Assembly: GCF_036785885.1 (NCBI RefSeq) | Contig: NC_092323.1 | Coordinates: 29,892,501 to 29,956,500 of the forward strand | Source: Coffea arabica | Taxonomy: Eukaryota; Streptophyta; Magnoliopsida; Gentianales; Rubiaceae | DNA length: 64,000 bases | Reading direction: 5' to 3' | Shown here: one piece after another, positions 24,354-38,300 of the stretch | How the letters are laid out: each line of letters starts with the position of its first letter | Position numbering within the stretch: position 1 is the first letter of the stretch | Notes under the pieces: generated by a model | Told to the model about the DNA's origin: nothing | The model's input: the letters and a program-made list of their open reading frames with translations, nothing else | The model's database searches: none | Program-made: the position numbers and the translations under genes

Positions 24354-27300
24354 TGTGGTGACCCCACTTCCCCCTAAGGCGAACCAGAGGGCTGGCGGGC
24401 CGTCTGCCTAGATCTCTCCAGGACTCACGCAAGAAATCTAGCCCAAATCCTTCCGAAGTATAGCCTAAGCTATTACAATATTGATCCACCAAAATAGACC
24501 AATAACCAAGACCACATTAACTTCAAAGATAACAGCACTTTAAGATAGCGACTCGTCGATTCTTAAATACTTTACGCATTACAAACCACGGAATAAAGTC
24601 AAACAATCCCATTTAACAAATTCATACAAGCCAAATACATTCTTACAAGCCAAGTAACAAAATCAGGGTTTGCACTTTTCCAGCTTCAAGTGGCAACCCA
24701 AAACAAAGCTACACTATTTAATTCGAATTACATTCATAACAAGTAAAGTAGATTTTTGATCTTTCTCACATGCCAAGACCTGTCAAGAAAAACAAAATAA
24801 CGTGGGGTGAGCTAAAGCTCAGTGGTGCCCCAAAACATGCAATCACATAAAACAAATAGCGAGCATTAACTTCAACTAAAGTAAGCAATTAGGAAAGCGT
24901 TTAACATCACAAGAAAGGATACAGGGCTCTCAGGAGCCATTTTCCCCACGAGCTTGATCAAAATTTTCCGTAGTCGACCCTCCGTCAACTTTCACTACCT
25001 AAGGTCCGTGTAGATCTTTTTTATTTTTCTTAACTCCAACCACCAATCTTACCCCTGTACCGGGCCCGCACGCCAAACATGAAAGTGGTAATACTCGAGT
25101 ATACCATAGACTGGTCGAGGAATTCACTCAATGACGTTACGTCCAACACTTATAGACTGGTCGAGGGATTCACCCAACGACTTTACGTCCAACACTTATA
25201 GACTGGTCGACGGATTCACCCAACGACTTTACGTCCAACACTTATAGCAAGCGCAAGCTAAATATTCACGAAAACACTTCAAACAAGTCACCACTCGAAA
25301 GGCTAGTGTGATAAGTACACACTGCTCACTTCGATGGATCAGCAATCATTTTCCAATTATCGCATATCGTGTCACGAAAGCACTTTAACCAAATAAGCAT
25401 AGAACAAGCAGGGACACTCACCAAGAGTGAAGCTCAAAAGTCAAGCTGGGAATCAAAGTCCACGTCCTCGCTACCCTAGAAAACCAAGTTTTTAAAACTA
25501 TAAGTTTTACTATACAAGTTCTTGGTTTATATATATATAAGAGATTATCTAGTATATAACTAGTTGTATTTTCTCGAGATAACTTGACGTTTTTCTTGGA
25601 GTTAAGATTAGCAAAGGTGATCAAATGTTTCATATAGTTTCCTAAAAAAAATACTTTTCTTTCTAGAGGTGCAACTAGAATTACTTTACTTCAAGTAAGT
25701 TTTCTTGCCGAACAAGTTTTCTACGCTTTTTAGTTAAAGTTATTAAAATCTAGTGTTTTTAACAATTTTCCTCTAAACAACTGGCCAGGAATAATTTCAC
25801 GAAAAACTTAAAGTTTAGAAGTTAATACAATTATTTCCTAAAAGTAATAAAACTAGTTTAAGCAAAGAAAAGAAATAACTAGTTGGCAAGGTTTTAAAAA
25901 TCCCGACACCCGAATTTTTAACACTATCGTACTATACTCAAATTCTATAGCTTGATATTAAGATAAAATATTTCAATAAAGCTTGATAAAAAATACTCAA
26001 ATTTAACAAGGCCAAAACGGCTTTCACGATTCCAACTCATTTGCACTTTGAATTCCAAGTCACCAATATAGAAAAATCACAAACCAAACATCGATTTCAC
26101 TAGGGTTTCATCAATCATTAGCCCTAGGTCTCAACGAATTCAATTCCAAACAAATTCAATAAAGGAAGTCCAAGGTATCACAACAAATCCAAATTGCAAA
26201 CCATGTACCTTCCAAGTACAATTCAGCCAATTACTTGAACAAATTTCCCAAAATTAAACCCTTGCAAAAATTACTCAAATGGCCAAGAGCTTCATCAATC
26301 ATTAGCTCTTGGCATCAAACAAATATTTCTTGTAACCAGTCAACTAGAAATTTAACTCGAACATAGAAGATAAGTCATGGCTAGCTTACACACAACTAAC
26401 TCTAGAATTTCAAAATTTTCCTTTCTTGTTTCGATAGTCAAGAAAAATTCCAGCAAATGTTAATTCTAGATATCCATTAACTCCATCTTTTACTTGCTAG
26501 AAACACTAAACATATGGCTTATAATCTGTCCAAGCCAAGCTGAAGTAATTAATACACAAATCCAGCAAATAAACTCACCAAGAGTCCCAACCAATTAGGC
26601 CAGCAACCTTGAACAATATCCAGCCATATAACAATTTAAATATAGAACTTTGTCCATAATTTTCTTCAAGTTTTACTTCAACTAAACATGCAAAAGGGGA
26701 TTAGTAAGCTACAACCTAGTCTTAAACGTCCAATACAAAAATCTTAGCTAAATTCAAAGGAAAACTAGCCAAGTGCTCAACTCTTTTCTCTCGGCCATGC
26801 TGGAAAATATTTTTCTTCAATAATTGCTTCAGTTCATGTTTGAAACTTTCATGCATGTCCAATCTAAGTTAATATACCATATATATTACCATTTAACAAA
26901 ATAATTCAAGACCAAAATTCATAAAAATAGTTGGAAACTTCACCATTTCCTTCATACGGCCAACCTGGAAAAAAAATTCCAGCAACTCTCCTCTCACTGT
27001 CTCACCCAAAATTTCAACTTTCCCCTTAATCTCTTCAACTAAACTTCACTTAACCCATAGAGCTAACAAATTACATGCATTACCATACATAAACTTCCAT
27101 TTTACTGGAATCACAAGCTGCAAGACAAACATGTAATCTCTCGGTTCCTTATCCTAGGTCCAGCTTCCATATTTTTTTCTTATCAAAATTCCCTTTAGCC
27201 AAATATTATTACTCATGGCTAAAAACCAACATGCAGCCCGCAAAACAGCTACATGCATAACCAAATAAACAGCTATCTAACAAATTTGATAAAAAACCAG

Positions 27301-28671
27301 GTTCGGATGCCATAAAAAAAAAACCACCATCTAATCAAAAAGTCATCCAAATTCTCTCGGTTGACATGCATGCAACCAGATCTTGTTTTTTTTTTTTTTT
27401 TTTTTGTATTCCTTAAATTTTCTTACTTTCTCACAGCTAATTAACTTCATGCAAGGCATAGTCATCCAGTTTTTTAGTTAGCTAAATACACAATTAAACT
27501 CAAATTACCACCAATTGGCCAATTAAAACTGTAATATCCAGCCCAAGCTCTCGGCAAACCCAAATTCATTCAAAACTAGATTTCTTGTACTTAATTCTTC
27601 ATCCAACTACACAACTCTCACATGCATGCCCTTAAACAGCTTCATCAACCAATAAACAACTAGTCTAAGTCCAGAACTTACCTCAGTTTGAAGCTCAACA
27701 CACACAACTTAGCAGCTACAATATTTCTTTCCTCTCGGCTTTGCTCACGCACGCGAGGATGGTTGGTCTGAGTTCAGTGGTTGCAGCTGTGGTGGTTGTG
27801 ATTGAATTGATCACGGCTGGTTGAGGGTGAAGAATGAAATGGCAGCTCTCGGTGGTGATGATCAGCAGCTCACACGACTTCCACTTGCTCTCTCTCTCTC
27901 ACTCCAGAACGGAAAGGTTGCAGCACTCGCGCGGCTTCCTTTCTTTTCTTTCCTCTCGACTTGCAGAGTACGGAATGCAACTCCCTCTCTCGCACTTCGT
28001 CGATGATAACAAGGCAAAGGAAATGTTGTTGTGAGTTGAGGTGGTGGAAGGGAAATGAGTTATGGATGAGAAAGGTGGAGTGTTTGAGAGGATAAAAGGA
28101 AATGCAGTCCAGCAGAGAATGGAAATGTTCTGATTTGAAGAGTGGCCAATGGAGCTCGGATGGTTGCATGGTAATTTTTTCGAAATTGTGGAGGGCCAAT
28201 TTGGTCTTTTCACATTTCATCCAAATTTCCACTCAAGTCCTCAATCCTACTCTAATTCCAAAATTTACCCCGAATGTAATTTGAATGCCTACTAGTATAC
28301 TCGTCTCGCAAAAATTAAACTATCGAGATTCAACGTCCTAAATATAATTATAAGGTTTTTTTTTTGACCTAAGTCATTTCCGTCTTAATTCTAGGATTCC
28401 GTTAACACCTGACGTTATTAACACTTAAAATTAGCTATTGAAATTCAAGGAATTAATATTAAAGCAATAAAATACTCTACATCATGAAATATTAATTTAA
28501 CTTAGCAAGATTCAAGTAACTTAATATTTGTACAATTAACTTATTTATATATAAAAATTATGGTCACATACTTATTTAAAAACCAACAATAGTAACGATT
28601 ATTAAGAGTCTAAAATGCAAATGCAATATGTATATATTATTATTATTATTATTTTTTTCAAGGTTCTCACA
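24354..28671 (-). repeat. 5' LTR of the chromovirus (right copy)
   Basis: 4318 bp, from TGTGGTGACC to TTCTCACA. Contains three copies of a 46-bp unit at 25108-25246 (two in the left LTR), the family block ending TACACACTG near 25303-25324, and an ATT microsatellite near 28636. As the 5' LTR it should hold the promoter, but I could not place a TATA box with confidence. Confidence 0.93.
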
Positions 28672-30101
28672 ATTATCGCCCTGAGCTACTCCTTCATTCC
28701 CTCCTTCGCAGCCACTGCCGTCGCCTCCCATTCCACTCAGTTCTAATCACTACTCAACTAAACCCATCCTCTCTGTCTAAATCCTCCTAAAATTTTACCC
28801 AACCCGTAAATCCTCCTAAAATTTTACCCGACCCAGAATCCCAGATCGAGCTGATATCTTCGTCGGCACTTACTGATGTCTTCGTCTTTGTTTTCCTTGT
28901 GCGCTTAAATTGTTTGATAATTAGGAAGGAACGACTCTGTCTCTGTTTCTGGTTGAATGAATAGTTATTTGATTAGCAAACTTAGAATACTGATAAGTGC
29001 CTAAATTAATACGAAACTTTATACCGACAAGAATTTGCAGCTTGATTTCATGGTGTTAAATGAATTGTGTGCCAGTGCCACATATTTTATGCAAATCGAA
29101 GAGTGTCTTGTCACGCATGAGTCAAAGTGAAAATTTTTCAAAAAAGCCTGATAATTACGCAAAATACTAGAAAAATATCAATTTATTTCAAGCTATTCAA
29201 AGAATTAAAAAAAGAAACTATTTTTTTTCACCAACTCTTCTCTCATTTTACGAATATAGCGTGAAAGAAAAATGGAATATTGGATGCCAAAGCTGAAGAA
29301 ATTATTGCTCTCTAAGTTAACAATTCGACATGATCCAAAAAACAATGAGTAAGCTAGTAACATTAAAAGAGTATATCTATAAGAGAATTCTGCTATATTT
29401 CAATCAAGCCTAAATACAATTTATGGGGCTTAAACCATGTAGCGTGATCATATGATTCATATGGGATAAAATTGTTTTCTTTCTGGATAGTGATATGTGG
29501 TTAATTTGTTTTCCTTGTGCATATAAGATGTTTGTGAAAAAGCCTTAATGAAAATGTAAATACGAGAGCCTAATGGAACACGAATTCTTTCCATGTCCTA
29601 TGATATCATTTATAAGCAGTTCCAACAACCATGGCTTTGTTTTTCCCTCATTTTGCTGATTTTCTCTTTTATGTTTTCCATTGATCTTTGCCTTTTGTTA
29701 TTTCTGGATTTTAACTGTTCAAGGTATTTTTGGTTAGTGTTTGGGAATTCTTCCTCTCTCCTGTTAGTTCTCAAAAATGCTTGGACATACGAGGAGAGTT
29801 TTACTTTTCGTATAGGCTTGCTTTTGATTTTTTTTTTTTGCTTCATGTACTAGGCTTCTGAATTTGTTGAATACAAGAATAAATGTAACTTGACTTGTTA
29901 TGCTTTATTTTCATCTTGATAGCTATATAATTTTATTTAACATTATTTACAATTGTATTATTGTAAATGAATATTTATGTTAAGTTGATTTTATTTTGCT
30001 CGCGGGGGACCGCGAGGGAAACGGGGCAGGGGGCAAGGGGCGGGGGATGGGACGGGGGAGGGGAAAGGATCCCCCGCCCCATTGCCATCACTAATTGTCA
30101 A

Positions 30102-31302
30102 TGACCACTAGGTTAGCTTCAAGGGTCAAACTCATAACCAAATGGATAAAAACCAGGCCCAAATAACCCGCCCAGTTCATTAACACAGGTAACAAAGGAT
30201 TGACTTTCATGTTCCCACGAGGGTATCACTCGTTCATCAATAGTTGCTTTCTCGGTTTTTCGAAAGAAACAAAAGAAGAGAGAACTTCTCTCGTTAATAT
30301 TATCAAACTCCAATTCAAAGCCCTAAACACAATAATTGTCTTCTCAAAGTGTTGGCCATTTGCGCATAATTCAAGCTTCCAAACCATATAAAGTTGCCGT
30401 CTTTAAGGTTAGATCGTTTCTGATTTTCAGCTCAAGTTGTTAAACTGATTGAATTTCCCAGCTTTTCATTACGCTTCTTCAGTTAGTTTAGATGGAGAGC
30501 TGAATTTGTATGGGAATCCCTGTATAATCGTTAGTGACTATTGTATACATTCTGGGTACCTTATGTTAGAGCCATTCCTTCAAACAGTCTCATGTAGTTA
30601 CAGCAACTACCAACTTGTATCGAAAAGTTTTGGATATATTCTTGGACATCAGTGGTATTTTACTGCTCTTACTCAGCATGAAATATGTAATTTACTTGAA
30701 TTAATTGAAATTGAACTTGAAAAGATGGGCTTCCTTCATATTATACTAAAAGAAGAAATTTTTTTTTCAATCAGATCGGTCCTGTTATTCTGTCAAATTT
30801 TAAGAATTTTTTAGAGCTATTGCTCACTGATCAGGAATTAGGATAGTTATACTGCTTTTGGAAATTCAGCTGACACAAAATGGAATTGAAGAGGCATAAT
30901 TACAAGTAGAAGAATGAGCTAAATGAAAATCTTATGCAGTAGAAAAACATGCATTTTGAAGATGTACCAAATTTGTTTTGCTATCCAATTTGGTTGATGG
31001 AATCAAGTACCTAAGTGGAGTAAGCTGCTGAGAAGAACACATGAGCACGATCTTTTCCAGCTCAGTCTGAGACAAGTGAATTGTTGGGTATAGCTCTTTA
31101 ACGTATTAGAGGGTTGAATTATCACAAACAAAAAAAACTAATAGGATGGAACTTTAGTTTGAATTGAAATACTAACAGCTGTTATCTACAACTTGCATTA
31201 GCTGTAAGTGTTTTACTTTTTGCCTTCCGTCTCTCTCTTTAACCAAGTTCAATAAAAATTTGCATTTTCTAGGGGTCGGAGGGATTTTGATGCAGACAGA
31301 AT
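30102..31302. other. Region between the hAT element and DPM1
   Basis: Holds the DPM1 upstream region and probably part of its 5' UTR. An open frame of 121 codons at 30449-30814 resembles no family I know. The inserted hAT ends only 1.2 kb before the DPM1 start codon. Confidence 0.4.
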
Positions 31303-34339
<3,037 letters not shown>

Positions 34340-35635
34340 AACAAGGATGAGAACAACTGTGCCTAGTAACTTCATGGTTCCTCGAAACCAACCATTTTTG
34401 GATAGTTTAAAGCCAATGATGATTCACATAACCAACTCAAGGAGACTGATGAGGGAGCAACACCAAATTGGTCTTTTCGATTTAGTTCCTTTTTTTTTTT
34501 TGATACCAACAGTTAACATTTACTGTACTTTTTTGTAGGCCAAAACTAAATGTGGCTTGATTACTTTGATTGTAGGCATCTAATTTTTCTGGGTTTTGTT
34601 TGAATAAGTAAAGTGTGTATCAACATTGAGAACAACTATGATTCCAATATATTTATGTGATCTTTTCTATTTGTTTCTTGTTTGTGATGTAGTTCAGTCT
34701 AGGTACTCTAGGGGGGGCTTAGCAAATTCAAGACAATAATATGTTAACAGTCTAGGCGAATTTTTGTTCAAAAACAAAAACTTATTTAAATGTGTTTGAA
34801 TAGTGGTTTATTTGTAAAATTATATTGATTGCATTATAAGCACATTTTGTACATCAAAAAAGTATTATAATATTTTTTTAAAAAAATATTGTGCCAAACA
34901 ATACCCTATCCAAGCATAGGAATTATTTCTTTGGTCCTACTCTTAAAGGAATTTACTTGAAATTTGTGGACAAATGAAATTCAACACAAGGAGGGATCTA
35001 CATTTACTTTACATCAATCAAAAAAAAAATTTCAAAAAAAACCAGGGGTGTCTAAACAAGCTCTATTGTACTAATTCGTAACCGGAGCCTAAGAAATCCT
35101 CTTTTGATGGAAAGCAGATATCATCATTCTCCCCAACTTTTTGGGTGGGTGAATTAGTAATTTTCTCTTGAACATAAAAAACAGAGGAAAAAAATACTAC
35201 TGGAAAACCATGAATTATTCGTGCATTAACTGGAGAAATATATCGTTTGGATTGACATGTTTTTCAAAAACAAGTTTTTCAAATACAATGCTACAGTAAT
35301 ATACAATAACTCAAAAAGCATCTCATCCATACAATATATCAAATACTTCAAAAAAAATTTATAGTAAAAATTTTTCATATACACTGCTACAGTAAAGTTT
35401 TTCAAAAACACCCCAAAAACAGCTAATCCAAACGGAGCTGTTTGATAATATATTTATAATGAGATTATATGAGATAATATATTTACAATGGACATGCGGA
35501 TTCAAATCGGATTGACCCGATCACAGCCAGATGAATTTTGGAGAAACCGGACTCGACTTCGTCGAGCATTATAATGAAATTCCAGCGGCCCAACCGGATC
35601 ATTCTGGCCGTCGGCATCATTCAACTCCGAGCCCA
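34340..35635. other. Intergenic region between DPM1 and MSRA5
   Basis: AT-rich, including the DPM1 3' UTR. Apart from the MITE at 35244-35434 I see nothing with clear ends. The MSRA5 promoter must lie within the last few hundred bases. Confidence 0.5.
35244..35434. mobile_element. Short MITE with CGTTTGGATT ends
   Basis: Terminal inverted repeats CGTTTGGATTGAC and GCTAATCCAAACG enclose about 190 bp with repeated TTTTTCAAAAAC and GCTACAGTAA motifs in both halves. Target duplication could not be fixed. It lies about 200 bp upstream of the MSRA5 start codon. Confidence 0.6.
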
Positions 35636-37769
35636 ATGAAGGTGGCCACGCGCCTTACGTGCTATTTACCCATAATCATTGTATTGGCAGCAGATTTATG
35701 TGTGGGCATTAGATTCTCCGCCCGGATATCGGAGAGTTCAATTACAGACACAGCCAATCAACAGCAGCTACCAACAGCGGTTTTTGCTCTAGAAGCTTCT
35801 GGAGATCAGAGGCGGTGTTTGGCTGCTTGGATGGGGTTGTGCGTACGACTGTTGGCTATGCCGGTGGATCGAAAGCCAATCCCGAGTATCGGAGCTTAGG
35901 TGATCACGCTGAATCTGTTCAGGTCACCTCCTACGTTCCTTCTTTCTGCAGCCTATTGATTTACATTTTATTACTGGTTTAAGTCTTTTGGTTTTGCTAA
36001 TTGGTAAAAGGTTGGACAATTAGATCTTGTTTGAAATTTGAGGACTTGTCAAGATTTTGTTTTTAGTTGTTTATGGCTAATTCTCAAACTCGGTTGTTGT
36101 GCCTGAGAAGGCTCTAATGTTGATTGATTGAAGATAAGTACCGGGGATGTTCTTTTTTTGTGATTAACAAAATTAGTTGGGAGAGGAAAATGGTGAATAT
36201 TGATTGTTCCTATGAACTATCGTTACTCTAGGCAGATCATGGAGAATTAGTCAACTACTTTTATTGCCAATGAGTCTTAATGAAGCAAAACTAGGAAGTA
36301 TTTCCTATGTTTTGCGGGATATGGGGAATACAAGTGTAAAGATCTTGAATTGTTTTTAGCTAGTCTATGCAACTTAGTTTTTGACTGTCATCGTTCTGTT
36401 TGCGTCGAAAAGGCCTTGGAGATTCTGTAACATGACCGTGCATGAGGTTATTGCTAATGGACTTGCAACAATAGGTTTCAGTCATCCCATCAACTTTGCA
36501 CTGGTTACCTTTCAGCTGGATTTCTTTAGTTGTCCACCAACACTGAGTGAGAGTGGAAGAGTGGTACTTCGTTTTGTGAACTAAATGCTTGTAACAAACC
36601 TATTGTTGCAGTTTAATTTGTTATGAAGTCATCACTCATTTGATTTGGGTTCTTGACATAGTTAGCTGTTTTGAGCGCTTGAAACAGATCATTATTATAG
36701 TCTTCTGTGGGGCTAATGTAATGTTTATCCTACCAAGAGTTTTGCTTGTGACCTGAATTAGCCGAAAGGTGGAAAACCATTTGCCTAATCTAATCTATGA
36801 TAGCTTCAATAGCATAAAAGACATCCAAATTAAAAGTTTAGAAATATGAAAGTTTATGAACACATTGACATAACATGCTAGTCTCACTACAGAGAAAAAT
36901 GGAAATGTACTCCCAAGTCAGATACTATTGCAATTACCAACTACCAAAATATGCTCTTTAGTAGACATTCAATTATTTCTACACTTGTTTTCTATATTGA
37001 AATCGATTCTGTGCAGATTGAATATGATCCTAAGGGAATTACTTTTAAACAACTTTTGGAGGTCTTCTGGACCAGCCACGATTCTAGGCAGGTGTTTGGG
37101 CAAGGTCCTGATGTGGGTAACCAGTACAAGTACTGTTGATAACCTGGATTGAAGTTGTATTTTCTATGTCAAAATGCTGGCTTTCTATGACGCCCCCACT
37201 TCTCCCAAGGGCGAACCCAAGGGTATCTGTGGGACGCCAGCCCAACTCTCGCCAGGACTCGGTACAAATTCAATTCAAATTTAAGAATAACCAATCAGTA
37301 CTAAAAGTTGAAAATATAAAGGAAGCTCAATTCCTTAATAATCGTTCAAGTCTTACATTATAAGTTACCAAAATATCTTACAATCCCAAAATATACAGTT
37401 TCCAAAAGTTGACTAAATGAATACATTCAAAATTCTAATAAAAAGGCCATCAAGTCGACCTCTCCATAATTCCTTCCATTTCAGCTCCTGTTAAAGAAAG
37501 CAAGTCTAACGGGGTGAGCGGATGCTCGTGAGGCCAAGAAAACATGCAAGACAAGTAATTCAATAATAATAGCACTTACACAATAGTGAAAGCTATAACA
37601 TTCAAGGAATTTCACAATTCATAATAAACACCCTTGAGTAGGATGCAGAAGCTCTCCGGAGCTAATGATTTCTTACTTTGCCCAAATTCAATTTTAATAC
37701 CTTCCCATGACGACACCCCGTTCCCCGGGTAGGTAATTGAGTTCGTAGCCCTTCACGTATTCCATGTAT

Positions 37770-38160
37770 ATTTCTAAGACGACTCGAGAGGTACCTCCCA
37801 CCCAAAACGGTGTGGTACTTACTATCGTTCAGTTTATAGTTCTGAGACGATTCTAGAGGTACCTCCCACCAAATCGGTGTGGTACTTACTATCGTCCAGA
37901 GGTCGATGAGATATCGCTCCAATCGACTTAGAATGCTTTAGGGTTCTGAGACGATTCGAGAGATACCTCCCACCCGGATCGGTCTGGTACTTGCTATCGT
38001 TCAGAGGTCTAGGGTACTGAGACGATTCGACAGGTACCTCCCACCCGGTACTTACAATCGTTCTGTTAATAGGTCTGAGACGATTCGAGAGGTACCTCCC
38101 ACCAAATCGGTGTGGTACTTGCTATCGTTTAGAGGTCGATGAGACATCGCTCCAATCGAC
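37770..38160. repeat. Tandem array of about 80-bp units inside the solo LTR
   Basis: Five degenerate copies of a unit containing GAGACGATTCGAGAGGTACC, TCCCACC and GGTGTGGTACTTACTATCG. Two units carry an extra GTCGATGAGA-ATCGCTCC-AATCGACTT segment. Absent in this form from the related solo LTR at 11655-15798. Confidence 0.85.
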
Positions 38161-38189
38161 TTATGCAGCCATAGCATATTTTCCAATCA

Positions 38190-38300
38190 GGTCAAGTCAT
38201 GTCAGGTTAAGCAAGTTAGGTCAGGTCAAGTAAGTCAAGTCAGGTCAAGCAAGTCAGGTCAGGTCAAGCAAGTCAAGTTAGGTCAAACAAGTCAGGTCAA
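38190..38300. repeat. GGTCAAG/AAGTCAG minisatellite
   Basis: Short units built from AAGTCAGGTCAGGTCAAGC are repeated with variation, directly after the larger array. Confidence 0.8.

Larger units (their letters stand above)
10212..28671 (-). mobile_element. Ty3/gypsy chromovirus LTR retrotransposon, full length with long LTRs
   Basis: Bounded by TGTGGCGACC and TTCTCACA, with perfect 5-bp target duplication ATTAT (10207-10211 and 28672-28676). Genes read on the minus strand, so the right LTR (24354-28671, 4318 bp) is the 5' LTR and the left (10212-18616, about 4.26 kb without its insert) is the 3' LTR. Primer-binding site and polypurine tract are in the expected places. The internal region is 5.7 kb: extra ORF, gag, then pol with protease, RT, RNase H, integrase and a chromodomain-like tail. 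Long LTRs plus chromodomain suggest the Tekay/Del clade (inference). The two LTRs differ at few positions by eye, yet gag-pol carries several stops and a frameshift. Confidence 0.95.
9122..30093. mobile_element. hAT element serving as host for two later insertions
   Basis: Terminal inverted repeats TAGGGATGGCAA and TTGCCATCACTA with strongly G-rich or C-rich subterminal tracts on the inner side, and a perfect 8-bp target duplication ATTGTCAA at 9114-9121 and 30094-30101. After removing the long-TIR element (9295-10203) and the chromovirus (10212-28671), about 1.6 kb of host remains (9122-9294 and 28677-30093). No transposase is recognisable, so it is probably non-autonomous. The right half has a short direct repeat of AATCCTCCTAAAATTTTACC near 28780-28830. 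Confidence 0.88.

Noticed and set aside
30449..30814. 121-codon ORF upstream of DPM1
   Set aside because: No family recognised, no codon or motif support, and it lies in the DPM1 5' region.
35531..35635. Earlier in-frame ATG for MSRA5 at 35531
   Set aside because: It would put 35 polar residues before the hydrophobic signal-like segment; the ATG at 35636 places that segment at the N-terminus as in the family.
37770..38300. CRISPR-like array
   Set aside because: The repeats are contiguous and degenerate without unique spacers, and the DNA is plant nuclear.
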